Shown here: piece after piece, positions 41,524 through 51,027 of the stretch
Layout: each line of letters opens with the position of its first letter
Numbering within the stretch: position 1 is the stretch's first letter
Assembly: GCF_903645295.1 (NCBI RefSeq)
Contig: NZ_CAHJXM010000002.1
Coordinates: 472,001 to 536,000 of the forward strand
Length of the DNA stretch: 64,000 nt
Source of the DNA: Bacillus sp. Marseille-Q1617
GTDB taxonomy: Bacteria; Bacillota; Bacilli; Bacillales; Bacillaceae_B
Direction of reading: 5' to 3'
Translations under genes and position numbers: made by a program
Notes under the pieces: generated by a model
Told to the model about the DNA's origin: nothing
Seen by the model: only the letters and a program-made list of their open reading frames with translations
Databases searched by the model: none

Positions 41524-42003
41524 TCACTCGGTTAATTCCACATTATGTTCCTCGGCCAGACGTTCCAGTTCATTTGTGTATTTTCTGATACCCGCTCTTC
41601 CCTCAGCCAGCATTTCGTTTGCATCGGCAATCATTTCGTAATCTTGCTGATCTAAGGCTGCCAGGATTTTAATGAATGCGTTATTTTGCATATTAACCGC
41701 TTCGATGTAGAGTTCATGAATTTCTCGCACTTCTGCGGTGGCAGGATCGACTTCTTCAAGTTGATCGAGAAAATCCTTGTACATGGGCATGACTACGTCT
41801 TCAATATGAACGTAGGTTGTATAGTCGTCCACATAGTTATCTCCTGTTACACTCTCATACTCTGCTATTGCCTCATTTTCAAGATCTGCAAGATCCTTCA
41901 GGTCCTCGTTGACATAAGTTAATAAATCATCCTGTACGGGGTCGCTGCATCCTGTTAATAAAAACATCATCATAACTCCAATAACAACAACTTGGCCTTT
42001 CAT
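41524..42003 (-). CDS. Small secreted lipoprotein of unknown function
   Basis: The protein has 159 residues. A signal peptide with lipobox FLLTGCSD (Cys about residue 19) is followed by an acidic, fully helical body without cysteines (DLLTYVNEDLKDLADLENEAIAEYE, ANEMLAEGRAGIRKYTNELERLAEEHNV), suggesting a helical bundle. I do not recognise a named family. RBS GGAGG upstream of the ATG. It is separated from the glycan island by a terminator and transcribed away from the amylase gene. Confidence 0.75.
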   Translation of the reverse strand: MKGQVVVIGVMMMFLLTGCSDPVQDDLLTYVNEDLKDLADLENEAIAEYESVTGDNYVDDYTTYVHIEDVVMPMYKDFLDQLEEVDPATAEVREIHELYIEAVNMQNNAFIKILAALDQQDYEMIADANEMLAEGRAGIRKYTNELERLAEEHNVELTE

Positions 42004-42263
42004 TCTCCATCCTCCTTTTAGTAGTTTAACATGCTGCGGTGAGGAATGTACCCTTGAATTGTATGATGAGGGGAGCCTGGGTCATTACTCCTGAGGGGAA
42101 TAATGCTGAATGGATGTGAAGAATGGTTCCGATTTTTCATGAAAAGGTTGACAGAAAAGGAGGGCTTTCAGTTTGAAAGGAAAAATTCCCCGCACCTTTG
42201 ATGAGTCTTTAGTCATATTGTCCCTCTTGTAAATATCATGTAAAATTTAAAAATACAGACAAT

Positions 42264-42277
42264 TGCAAGCGTTTGCA
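42264..42277 (+). promoter_or_regulatory. cre box 1 (CcpA/LacI-type operator)
   Basis: TGCAAGCGTTTGCA matches the consensus TGNAANCGNTNNCA perfectly and is itself almost palindromic, so a MalR-like LacI-family regulator is also possible. Confidence 0.75.
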
Positions 42278-42343
42278 TCTAAAAGAGAAATGCTCGTTCC
42301 AAGTTGTTATAGAAGATTCGAGTGTGTCTTTTGTGCAAATTTG

Positions 42344-42357
42344 TGCAAACGCTTCCA
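42344..42357 (+). promoter_or_regulatory. cre box 2 (CcpA/LacI-type operator)
   Basis: TGCAAACGCTTCCA matches the cre consensus perfectly, 80 bp downstream of the first box (about eight helical turns) and 40 bp before the start codon. Confidence 0.7.
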
Positions 42358-42396
42358 CAACAAGTAATTTTAAAACAAAGGGGAGGAAAATGGACT

Positions 42397-45300
42397 ATGG
42401 GGAGAAAAACAAAGCGGCAATTCTCAGTCTTTATGACACTGCTGATGGTACTGAGCCTTTGGTTACCGTATGTACCGGCTCAGTCCGTGACAGCGGCCAG
42501 TTCTGGAGAAGAAGAACTTAACACAACTGAGTCTTCAGACCGTACAGTACGCTTTACGTACATCCGTGAAGATCAACAGTATGAAGGCTGGAACATATGG
42601 GCCTGGAATACTGGAGTACAGAATGATCAACTTAATTTTGATTCCTATGAAAACGGGGTGGCGACAGCGAATATCGCGGTTGCACCTGAAACCGAACAAT
42701 TTGGATTCGTGCTCCGCAGCACAGAGGATTGGAATACTGCGGAAAAAGAATTCGGTGACCGTTTTATTAAGGTTAACAAAAATGACACCATCACCAAGGC
42801 CTACATAACAAGCGGTGTCGAAGAAATCCGGATTGTTCCTGATGGGTCGGCTCCGGTCATCGACCAGGGAGATGCAACTTTCTTCTATCGTGACAAAGAG
42901 CTGTTTGCAAATGATGCAATGGACACGATTGAAAAAGTGGAATTGAAGTTTAATGGGGAAACCAGGGAAATGACATATGAGCCGGAGAATGAGAGGTTTG
43001 TGGTTTCGTATGAAGACATTCCGAATGGGAAAACGCCATATTCCTTTTTAATAACAAAAAACGGTGAAACAACAGAGGTCAGCGATCCTTACAATACAGT
43101 GGATGGTGTGTCGGTGATTGAATTTCAAAAAGCTGATCTGAATGTATCTGGAACTGTAGCACCGACTGCGATCGACTATAATCAGAATGCTGTATTGACG
43201 GTCGGCGTTGAGGGTCTGACTGATGATCTTAAAGTCTCTAAAATCACTGCAGACCTTACTCCTATAGGAGGATCAGACAAGTTCGCAATCGACCCTGCGC
43301 TGAAAGAAGTGACAATTTCAGTCGATGACAATGTGACAGCGGGCACCAAAACGATTCCTTTAACCGTGGTGGACAACTACGGAAACCCTCATAAAGGAAC
43401 GGCTGAAGTCGAAGTGAAAACAAGACAGGCTGTCGGCGAAAATGATTTTGACTGGGACGAGTCCATCATTTATTTCATGCTGACAGACCGGTTCTTTAAT
43501 GGGGATGCGTCAAATGACGACCCTTATGGTTTGAACTATGACGAGTCTAAGCGCGGAACTTATCAAGGCGGTGACTTTGAGGGGATCACGGAAAAACTGG
43601 ATTACCTGGATGAGCTTGGTGTGAATACGGTCTGGATCAGCCCGGTTGTGGAGAACATCAAGTACGATGTCCGTTCTGTTGAGACAAACGGAGAATCGGA
43701 CGAACCTTACTTCGGCTACCATGGCTATTGGGCGAGTAACTTCGGAGAATTGAACCCGCACTTTGGTTCAATGGAAGAATTCCATACACTGATTGATGAA
43801 GCCCATGAGCGCGGCATCAAAATCATGGTCGATGTGGTAGTCAATCACACGGGGTATGGATTGAAAGAGGTTGACGGAGAGCTTGCTGAAGAAAATCGTC
43901 CTACCGGATACCCTACAGATACTGAGCGTGAAACATACAGTGATATCGTCCGCCAAGGTTCTGATGTAGGCACTGATGAAGTTGTGGGTGAGCTCGCAGG
44001 CCTTCCTGACATCATCACTGAAGATCCTGCAGTCCGCCAGCAAATCATCGACTGGCAGACAGCCTGGATTGAAAAAGCGACAACGGCTAAAGGCAATACA
44101 ATTGATTACTTCCGTGTCGATACAGTGAAGCACGTAGATAAGCCGACTTGGATGGCGTTTAAAAATGCCATCACTGAAAAAATGCCCGAGCACAAGATGA
44201 TCGGGGAAGCATGGGGAACAAATGCTGATACGGATTATGGCTACCTCGAATCAGGTATGATGGATTCCCTGCTGGACTTTGGATTCAAGGAAATTGCTCA
44301 TGAATTTGTGAACGGAAGCCTGAAAGCGGCGAATGATAAATTGACTGCACGAAATGAAAAAATTGATAACACGGCAACACTTGGACAATTCCTTGGAAGT
44401 CATGATGAAGACGGATTCCTGCATTCGCTTGGCGGCGATGAAGGCAAGCTGAAAGTGGCTGCTTCCCTGCAGGCGACGGCTAAAGGACAGCCGGTCATTT
44501 ATTACGGTGAAGAGCTTGGCCAAAGCGGAGCCAACAACTATCCGCAGTATGACAACCGTTATGATTTTGCCTGGGATCAAGTGGAGAATAACGATATCTT
44601 AGAACATTACAAAAAAATCCTGAACTTTAGAGGAGACCATTCGAAAGCTTTTGCTAAAGGTGATAGAAGTGTTGTAGGTGGAAATAACAGCGATAAATTC
44701 CTGATGTTCTCTCGTACGCATGACGGAGAATCGGCATACGTCGGCTTGAATGTTGAGGATAAAGCAAAAGAGATCACGGTTTCTGTTGATTCTCCTGATG
44801 CGGTCATTACTGATCATTATTCAGGGAAGGAGTACCCTGCTTCAGGAGCTGAAGAAGTTACATTAACCATTCCGGCAATAGCAGACGGAGGAACTGTATT
44901 GCTGACTGTTGCTGGAGGTTCAATCACTGGTGCCGAAGCTGGTTCCGGCGATGGTGGTGAACCGGAAGTAGAGCCGGTTCCGGAGAATAATATCCGTATT
45001 CACTACAAACGTGAAGATGGAAATTATGAAAACTATGGTGCGTGGCTTTGGAATGATGTAAAAGATCCTTCAGCCAACTGGCCGACAGGTGCGACCATGT
45101 TCGAAAAGACCGACAGCTACGGTGCGTATATTGATGTACCGTTAGCAGAAGGCGCCAAGAACATCGGCTTCCTGGTCATGGACGTGACCAAGGGTGACGC
45201 TGGTAAAGACGGCGGGGACAAAGGGTTCACCATAACTTCAGAAGATATGAATGAAATCTGGATAGAGCAGGGTTCAGACAAAGTCTACACATACGAACCA

Positions 45301-48030
45301 GTGGACTTACCTGAAAACACCGTGCGTATCCACTATGTACGTGATGACGCAAACTACGAAAACTTCGGTGTGTGGAACTGGGGAGATGTAGCGGCTCCTT
45401 CCGAAAACTGGCCGGCAGGTGCGGCTGATTTAGCGGGCAAGGACCAATACGGTGCCTATGTGGATATCCCGTTAAAAGAAAATGCCAAACAAATCGGTTT
45501 CATCGTCATGGATGAGTCCAAAGGCGATGCCGGTAAAGACGGCGGGGATAAAACGTTCAATCTGCTTGATAAGTACAATCGTCTCTGGATCAAACAAGGT
45601 GACGATACGGTCTATGTCTCCCCTCAATGGGAAGTGGCATCCGGCATCACGTCAGCCGAAGTCATCTCGGAAGACACGATCCGCCTTGGTTTCACGATGA
45701 CGGAAGGTTTAACGCCGGAATCTGTAAAAGAAGGTTTGGCTATCAAAGAGAGTGATGGAGAAGATGTAGCAGTAGAAAGTGTTGAAATCACTGGAGATAC
45801 AACGGTTGAAGTGAAAGCTTCATTCAGCTTGGATAAACTCCCTCTATCCATCACGTATTCAGGCAGAACCGTTTCAGCCTCAACGGGCTGGAGAATGCTT
45901 GATGAGATGTATGGGTACGATGGGGACGACCTTGGTGCGACATATAAAGATGGCAATGCGACGCTAAAATTATGGGCTCCAAAAGCAAGCAAGGTAGTGG
46001 CGAAATTTTACGATAAAAAAGATGCTGCAACAGAAATCAGCAGCGTTGAATTGGAGTCTGGCGAAAAAGGAGTTTGGTCAGCCAACGTCAAAGCGAGCGA
46101 TGTGGGTGTATCAGACCTGAAAGGCTACTACTACCAATATGAAGTCACAAACGATGGCGTGACGAAGAACGTTCTGGATCCGTATGCAAAATCCATGGCA
46201 GCTTTCACTGTCAATACGAATGGTGATGCGGGGCCGGACGGCGATAAAGTCGGTAAAGCGGCAATCGTTGATTTAAGCGGCACGAATCCGGAAGGCTTCA
46301 CGCACGCAGAGATTGATGGCTATGAAAAACGTGAAGATGCCGTCATCTATGAAACTCACATCCGCGACTTTACATCCGACCCTTCGATTGAAGGCGACCT
46401 TAACGCAAGATGGGGCTCCTATAAAGCCTTCATCGACAAGCTGGATTACATCAAGTCCCTTGGTGTCACTCACGTACAACTACTGCCGGTCATGGCATGG
46501 TACTACGGTGACGAAACCAATATGGGTGAACGTGAGCTTGAGTACTCAGCAGGAGGCAACGAATATAACTGGGGCTACGACCCGCACAGTTATTTCTCAC
46601 CAGACGGGGCTTACTCAGAAAATGCGAAAGACCCTGAACTGCGTGTGAAAGAGCTAAAGCAATTGATTGATGCGATTCATGACTCTGGGATGGGTGTAGT
46701 GCTGGATGTTGTCTACACGCACATGGCACAAACAAGCACACTGAACGATATTGTTCCAAATTACTACGCGTTCCAGGATGATAAAGGAAACTTCCTTGGA
46801 GGCTTCGGTAACAACCTGGCAACGAACCACAAGATGGCTGAAAAGCTGATGGTGGATTCAGTGAAATACTGGTTTGAAGAATACAAGATTGACGGTATGC
46901 GATTCGACATGATGGGTGACGCAACGTACCCTGCGGTGCAGAACGCATATGACGCAGCGGCTTCTGTTAACCCTGATGCTTTATTCATCGGGGAAGGATG
47001 GAGAACATTTGCTGGTCACCTCGCAGATCCTGAACTTAAAGGAATGGGTGCAGATCAGGACTGGATGGACAAAACCGATGATGTCGGCGTATTCTCAGAC
47101 GAAATCCGTAACGAATTGAAATCGGGCTTCGGTTCGGAAGGCGAGCCGCGTTTCATCACAGGCGGAGCAAGGGATATCAACACCATTTTTAACAACATCA
47201 AAGGCCAGCCGGGTAACACGGCCGATGACGATCCGGGCGATATGGTCCAATACATCGCAGCGCACGATAATCTGCCGCTGTATGATGTTATCGCTCAATC
47301 GATTAAAAAGGATCCGGCTATTCCAGAAAACAACCTTGAGATTCACAAGCGTATCCGAATCGGAAACTCCATGATCCTTACATCGCAAGGTACTGCATTC
47401 CTGCATGCTGGTCAGGAATACGGAAGAACAAAGCAATGGTTAGGTGAAGGAGTACCTGAACAGAAATATCATGAGTTAAAGGATCAAGACGGAAATCCTT
47501 TCGGGTATTTCATCCACGATTCCTACGATTCTTCGGATGCGATCAACAAATTTGATTGGGAAAAAGCGACGAACGCTGAAGAATTCGCGGTGAACGCAAC
47601 GACAAGAGAGTATACGGAAGGCTTGATCAAGTTAAGAAAATCGACCAATGCGTTCCGGTTGGGTGAAAAAGAGCTTGTCGATCAAAATGTCACCATGCTT
47701 GATATTCCTGAAATCAAGGATACAGACTTGATGCTGGCTTACAAGAACGTATCCACAGATGACACAGGTACTTACTATGTATTCGTCAATGCAGACGACA
47801 AGAAGCGTTCGCTGTCCATCAGCGACTATGACTTCAGGGGTGCGAAAGTCTTAGTGGATAACGACGAAGCGGGAGTCAAGCCGGTTGAAGAACGATCAGG
47901 GTTCAAATTGAAGAAAGATACCTTAACAATTGATCCATTAACTACAGTAGTGATTAAAGTGGATCAAAAAGGCAAGGCAAAAGGTAAGTCTAAAGAAAAA
48001 CCAGGAGAAAGAAAAGGTCAAAAGGATTAA
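42397..48030 (+). CDS. Secreted bifunctional alpha-amylase / type I pullulanase
   Basis: The protein has 1877 residues with a signal peptide (about 32 residues, PAQSVTAASS). Domains in order: CBM41 (from about 48), N-terminal beta-sandwich modules, GH13 alpha-amylase (about 350-800; DVVVNHTG, nucleophile D575 in YFRVDTVKH, acid E604 in MIGEAW, D670 in LGSHDED), two tandem CBM41 starch-binding modules (about 866 and 976, both IHY-R-D-NYEN), a CBM48-type domain, and a GH13_14 pullulanase (about 1300-1780; YNWGYDP at 1390-1396, D1504 in MRFDMMGD, E1533 in FIGEGW, D1624 in AAHDN). Both catalytic sites are intact, so it should cut alpha-1,4 and alpha-1,6 bonds of starch. The tail is Lys/Gly-rich; no LPXTG. 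Start: ATG at 42397, GGGGAGG 10 bases upstream. Confidence 0.95.
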   Translation: MGRKTKRQFSVFMTLLMVLSLWLPYVPAQSVTAASSGEEELNTTESSDRTVRFTYIREDQQYEGWNIWAWNTGVQNDQLNFDSYENGVATANIAVAPETEQFGFVLRSTEDWNTAEKEFGDRFIKVNKNDTITKAYITSGVEEIRIVPDGSAPVIDQGDATFFYRDKELFANDAMDTIEKVELKFNGETREMTYEPENERFVVSYEDIPNGKTPYSFLITKNGETTEVSDPYNTVDGVSVIEFQKADLNVSGTVAPTAIDYNQNAVLTVGVEGLTDDLKVSKITADLTPIGGSDKFAIDPALKEVTISVDDNVTAGTKTIPLTVVDNYGNPHKGTAEVEVKTRQAVGENDFDWDESIIYFMLTDRFFNGDASNDDPYGLNYDESKRGTYQGGDFEGITEKLDYLDELGVNTVWISPVVENIKYDVRSVETNGESDEPYFGYHGYWASNFGELNPHFGSMEEFHTLIDEAHERGIKIMVDVVVNHTGYGLKEVDGELAEENRPTGYPTDTERETYSDIVRQGSDVGTDEVVGELAGLPDIITEDPAVRQQIIDWQTAWIEKATTAKGNTIDYFRVDTVKHVDKPTWMAFKNAITEKMPEHKMIGEAWGTNADTDYGYLESGMMDSLLDFGFKEIAHEFVNGSLKAANDKLTARNEKIDNTATLGQFLGSHDEDGFLHSLGGDEGKLKVAASLQATAKGQPVIYYGEELGQSGANNYPQYDNRYDFAWDQVENNDILEHYKKILNFRGDHSKAFAKGDRSVVGGNNSDKFLMFSRTHDGESAYVGLNVEDKAKEITVSVDSPDAVITDHYSGKEYPASGAEEVTLTIPAIADGGTVLLTVAGGSITGAEAGSGDGGEPEVEPVPENNIRIHYKREDGNYENYGAWLWNDVKDPSANWPTGATMFEKTDSYGAYIDVPLAEGAKNIGFLVMDVTKGDAGKDGGDKGFTITSEDMNEIWIEQGSDKVYTYEPVDLPENTVRIHYVRDDANYENFGVWNWGDVAAPSENWPAGAADLAGKDQYGAYVDIPLKENAKQIGFIVMDESKGDAGKDGGDKTFNLLDKYNRLWIKQGDDTVYVSPQWEVASGITSAEVISEDTIRLGFTMTEGLTPESVKEGLAIKESDGEDVAVESVEITGDTTVEVKASFSLDKLPLSITYSGRTVSASTGWRMLDEMYGYDGDDLGATYKDGNATLKLWAPKASKVVAKFYDKKDAATEISSVELESGEKGVWSANVKASDVGVSDLKGYYYQYEVTNDGVTKNVLDPYAKSMAAFTVNTNGDAGPDGDKVGKAAIVDLSGTNPEGFTHAEIDGYEKREDAVIYETHIRDFTSDPSIEGDLNARWGSYKAFIDKLDYIKSLGVTHVQLLPVMAWYYGDETNMGERELEYSAGGNEYNWGYDPHSYFSPDGAYSENAKDPELRVKELKQLIDAIHDSGMGVVLDVVYTHMAQTSTLNDIVPNYYAFQDDKGNFLGGFGNNLATNHKMAEKLMVDSVKYWFEEYKIDGMRFDMMGDATYPAVQNAYDAAASVNPDALFIGEGWRTFAGHLADPELKGMGADQDWMDKTDDVGVFSDEIRNELKSGFGSEGEPRFITGGARDINTIFNNIKGQPGNTADDDPGDMVQYIAAHDNLPLYDVIAQSIKKDPAIPENNLEIHKRIRIGNSMILTSQGTAFLHAGQEYGRTKQWLGEGVPEQKYHELKDQDGNPFGYFIHDSYDSSDAINKFDWEKATNAEEFAVNATTREYTEGLIKLRKSTNAFRLGEKELVDQNVTMLDIPEIKDTDLMLAYKNVSTDDTGTYYVFVNADDKKRSLSISDYDFRGAKVLVDNDEAGVKPVEERSGFKLKKDTLTIDPLTTVVIKVDQKGKAKGKSKEKPGERKGQKD

Positions 48031-48048
48031 ATATCCTTCTAAGCTAAA

Positions 48049-48096
48049 GGCCCGTCCCTCGTCAATTAAAGTGACGGTGGACGGGCCTGTTTTTTT
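48049..48096 (+). terminator. Terminator of the amylase-pullulanase gene
   Basis: GGCCCGTCC and GGACGGGCC form a 9-bp stem with an inner GTCA/TGAC stem, followed by a T-run. The minus-strand acyltransferase gene ends right beside it. Confidence 0.92.
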
Positions 48097-48097
48097 A

Positions 48098-49198
48098 TTA
48101 CTGCCCCATACTATATTCTCTGCGGTTTGTCGCTTCTTTCTTTTCGGCAGTTTTAATTTTTGGGACGGTAAGAATATATTGATTTAAAGGGAATAGCTGG
48201 ATGAATTTGACCACTCCGATTGTTGCTAGGAGAATAACTGCATACACGATTGGGAAAAGTGCTGTCTTCCAGATTGATGCAGGAGCTATTTCTTGGAAAC
48301 AATAAATCACGAATGGGTGAGCTAAATAGATAGCCATTGATAAGGTACCTATTTTAGTAAGGGTATGATTCAACCAATTAATTTTTGTAATCGTTTCTCC
48401 GATTCCGATGATAAATAAGGTGATGATAGGAATGTTGATCATATTGGTTGCTCTATTAGAAGCTATGGCCCCAACGGTCTTGTATTCCCATACTGCTGCC
48501 AGCGTGATCAAAATGACAGAAATCCCCAATATGCCTTTATATTTTCTTGAGAACGCTGCTAGTGGTTCCCAATAATATGCAAGGAACCCTCCAAAAATAA
48601 AGAAGTATATCCAATGTGGCAGAAAAGCTCGCTGTCCAAGGATTTCTCCAATAATTCCTTCAAATTGACCTGGTGTGAAAAGTTTTAAAAAATATAAGTT
48701 CAGAAAGATAGAGCCCATCAACAAAATAATCCAGTTCTTTTTAGATCGGATTAATTGTAAGAACGGGAACAGCAGGTAAAATTGAAAGACAATCGCCATA
48801 AAGTATAAATGGTAAAAAGAATTACCTGATAAAAAGTTTATTAGAAACCGTTTTTCTCCGACGTCAAAGGGATTCACACCTTCAGCTGCATACATGAATC
48901 CTAAATAAAATATACTCCAAAATAAAAAAGGAAACCCTATTTTAGTAAATCGACTAGTAGAAAACCTCTTAAGATCAAAACCTCTGAAGCGAACTTGATA
49001 AAATAATAGAAACCCACTGATGAGTGCAAATATAGGGGTTCCGAAGCGGCTTATCTGGTTAATGAAATAAGTATAATCATTGAACTGCTGCCCCTGTTGG
49101 TAATAATAAGTGGCTGAGACATGAACAAAGACCACTAATAGACAAGCAATTGCTCTTAATATATGAATTTCAGCTATATGGCTGCGTTTTTTAGTCAT
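48098..49198 (-). CDS. Acyltransferase-3 family membrane protein
   Basis: The protein is about 366 residues with about ten membrane segments. The family signature is at the N-terminus: HILRAIACLLVVFVHVSATYYY (catalytic His in VHVSA), and a conserved RF-TPIFALISGFL. Such proteins transfer acetyl or other acyl groups to extracellular or cell-wall polysaccharides. There is no fused SGNH domain, but an SGNH-like secreted protein is encoded nearby at 49928. Start chosen at ATG 49198 (AAGGAT 9 bases away); GTG at 49207 overlaps the RBS. Confidence 0.9.
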   Translation of the reverse strand: MTKKRSHIAEIHILRAIACLLVVFVHVSATYYYQQGQQFNDYTYFINQISRFGTPIFALISGFLLFYQVRFRGFDLKRFSTSRFTKIGFPFLFWSIFYLGFMYAAEGVNPFDVGEKRFLINFLSGNSFYHLYFMAIVFQFYLLFPFLQLIRSKKNWIILLMGSIFLNLYFLKLFTPGQFEGIIGEILGQRAFLPHWIYFFIFGGFLAYYWEPLAAFSRKYKGILGISVILITLAAVWEYKTVGAIASNRATNMINIPIITLFIIGIGETITKINWLNHTLTKIGTLSMAIYLAHPFVIYCFQEIAPASIWKTALFPIVYAVILLATIGVVKFIQLFPLNQYILTVPKIKTAEKKEATNRREYSMGQ

Positions 49199-49622
49199 TT
49201 TTGTCACATCCTTGATGTAGTAAACTCAATTCCTCCTACATGTTATATGAAAAATATAGTGAATTCTCATTCGTAATCATATTTTAATGAAATAGTTGAA
49301 CGAGGATAATATTAGAACCAGAATATGATAATTGTGGGAAACTTTTAAAAATCCACTGTAGAATAACCCATACTCTTGAATCGTTCTAAGTTATAACAAC
49401 TATTCAGCGAAGCTTAAAACTGAAATAAAGCTTTTTTATATCTCTTGTAAAAAGGTTTATTGAAAAAAGAAAAGGGAATAAAAAAATAACATTTCGACGT
49501 ATTAAGCCAAATATTCTTAGAAATTCCACCATAAAAATGACAATTTTCTTGTGATGACCGGTTTATAATTGGACATATACGTTCTCCAGCTAACAAATTA
49601 AGTAGAATGGGGTGCTAGAATT
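49199..49622. other. Intergenic region, no recognised element
   Basis: This AT-rich stretch of 424 bp lies between the divergent acyltransferase gene and a 36-residue ORF. No hairpin, operator or coding frame with RBS stands out. Confidence 0.5.
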
Positions 49623-49733
49623 ATGAGAAATGAAAATGACTTCAGTTCCGGTTTGTATTGGGGCACTCTTATAAGTATTCCGTTGTGGCTTTCCTTTTTT
49701 GGATGGGTAAAGATTGTTAAGACATTTTTATAA
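49623..49733 (+). CDS. 36-residue small membrane protein
   Basis: The ORF starts with ATG behind GGGGTG (9-base spacing) and ends with TAA; it is followed by its own terminator. The protein has a short polar N-terminus (MRNENDFSSG) and one amphipathic/hydrophobic segment (LYWGTLISIPLWLSFFGWV), so it should insert once in the membrane. The function is unknown. It is monocistronic. RBS, composition and terminator together support a real gene despite its size. Confidence 0.65.
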   Translation: MRNENDFSSGLYWGTLISIPLWLSFFGWVKIVKTFL

Positions 49734-49766
49734 AAAGTATTGTGACTAAGTAGTTAAATATTTAAA

Positions 49767-49811
49767 AGGGGTGACTAAGGGTAAAACTAACTTTAAGTCA
49801 TCTCTTTTTTT
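49767..49811 (+). terminator. Terminator of the 36-residue gene
   Basis: AGGGGTGACT pairs (two G-T wobbles) with AGTCATCTC around a loop of about 20 bases, followed by a T-run. Confidence 0.65.
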
Positions 49812-49927
49812 ATAACAAAACATATATTTTGTCGTAACTTTTAGAACCGTACCCTACATATATTTACAAATAATGTAACTTATCTTCTATATCATATCTG
49901 TATAGGTTATACGGATGGGGGATGAGA

Positions 49928-50743
49928 ATGAAAAATGTACTGTTAATCTGTCTTTTAATCATCACGGTGTACACATTGACAGCAGGTAAATTACATTGGG
50001 ATAAGAGAGTAATAGCGGTTCAGGCAGGCTCTGCTGCAACAAACGATGTGAACCATCAAGATAAAAAAGAAAAGGAGGTAATATCAGCTGCAGAAGTAAT
50101 AGATAAGGATAAACTAGTGAAGTTAGATAAAGTGAATCATTTGCCGCCTGAGCTTCAGCAAAAGTTCAGAGAAAAAATAAACGGTGATGATCAGCCTGTT
50201 TATATGATGGTTCTCGGGTCCTCCTCTACCTCTCAAAAAGAAGGTGGATGGCCAAAACAGCTGGAAAATAAGCTGCATGAATTTTACGGCAAGTCTCTTG
50301 TAGAGGTTTCAATAAAAGAAATTGCTAATAAAACCTCTGATCAGGTGATCAGCGAGAACATACATAAAGACTTGGCGGGACTGACACCCGACATTCTGCT
50401 GTTGGAACCTTTTTTACTGTATGATAATGGAGAATTAAGTATATCGGACCGATTACAAAACCTTTCAACGATCATAGAAGTTTTTAAGGAACATAATCCA
50501 GAGATGACAGTGATGATACAACCTGCTAATCCTATTCATGGAGCCCGTCATTATCCAAATGAAGAGCAAGATTTGGAAGATTATGCGAAACAAAATAAAT
50601 ATATCTACTTGAATCATTGGTATGCATGGCCGGATCATAAAGGGAAGGAAATAAAGGAGTATCTCACGAATGAAAACTTGCCGAATGATAAGGGAAATGG
50701 GCTTTGGGCGAAATACTTAATTGATTATTTTGTAAGGAAGTAA
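49928..50743 (+). CDS. SGNH/GDSL-hydrolase-like exported protein
   Basis: The protein is about 271 residues with an uncleaved or cleaved N-terminal hydrophobic segment (VLLICLLIITVYTL). Block I is MMVLGSSSTSQKEGGW (Ser nucleophile position), a later LLEPFLLYDNG fits block III, and MIQPANPIHG follows. In block V the expected DxxHPN is NLPNDKGNGLWA, without the catalytic histidine, so activity is uncertain. Related proteins work with acyltransferase-3 enzymes in polysaccharide O-acetylation. Start at ATG 49928 (GGGGG 6 bases away) rather than 49922. Confidence 0.7.
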   Translation: MKNVLLICLLIITVYTLTAGKLHWDKRVIAVQAGSAATNDVNHQDKKEKEVISAAEVIDKDKLVKLDKVNHLPPELQQKFREKINGDDQPVYMMVLGSSSTSQKEGGWPKQLENKLHEFYGKSLVEVSIKEIANKTSDQVISENIHKDLAGLTPDILLLEPFLLYDNGELSISDRLQNLSTIIEVFKEHNPEMTVMIQPANPIHGARHYPNEEQDLEDYAKQNKYIYLNHWYAWPDHKGKEIKEYLTNENLPNDKGNGLWAKYLIDYFVRK

Positions 50744-50907
50744 ATGATAGCGGCTTTGTCTGTTGAAATATTCTTTTAAGAATATCCTGTTTATTTATAA
50801 TTAAGTTATGATATTATCTAAAAGTAGTAAAATGGTATCATTATTAACTGCGGTTTATAGTTATATAGTATGTTGATAAAAATTTATAAGCACATTCATA
50901 ATTCGTA

Positions 50908-50992
50908 CGATAATGGCAAAATCATTGAAAAATGATGACGCAAAACTACAGGGGCTAATGTCCAGGACTATGCCAGCCAGTTTCCGAACACG
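50908..50992 (+). promoter_or_regulatory. Cyclic di-GMP-I (GEMM-I) riboswitch
   Basis: Conserved aptamer blocks are present in order: GGCAAA, a CATT-GAAA-AATG hairpin with GAAA tetraloop, GATGACGCAAAACTA, CAGGGG, and GCCAGCC...CCGA. The platform follows: CTCCT (50995-50999) can pair with AGGAG (51016-51020) with an inner ATTT/AAAT stem, hiding the ribosome binding site of the 52-residue gene. This suggests translational control by c-di-GMP. The upstream stretch 50744-50907 shows no other gene. Confidence 0.9.
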
Positions 50993-51027
50993 GACTCCTG
51001 CGATTTATGAAATAGAGGAGGAATATT

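Larger units (their letters stand above)
42004..42396. other. Divergent control region before amylase-pullulanase
   Basis: This 393-bp region separates the lipoprotein gene (-) and the amylase gene (+). It contains two cre boxes in its right third. No open frame with an RBS was found; the upstream in-frame extension of the amylase ORF from 42322 covers the second cre box and lacks an RBS. Confidence 0.6.

Noticed and set aside
46490..46948. 152-residue minus-strand frame within the pullulanase domain
   Set aside because: It is antisense to catalytic motifs that are clearly conserved on the plus strand.
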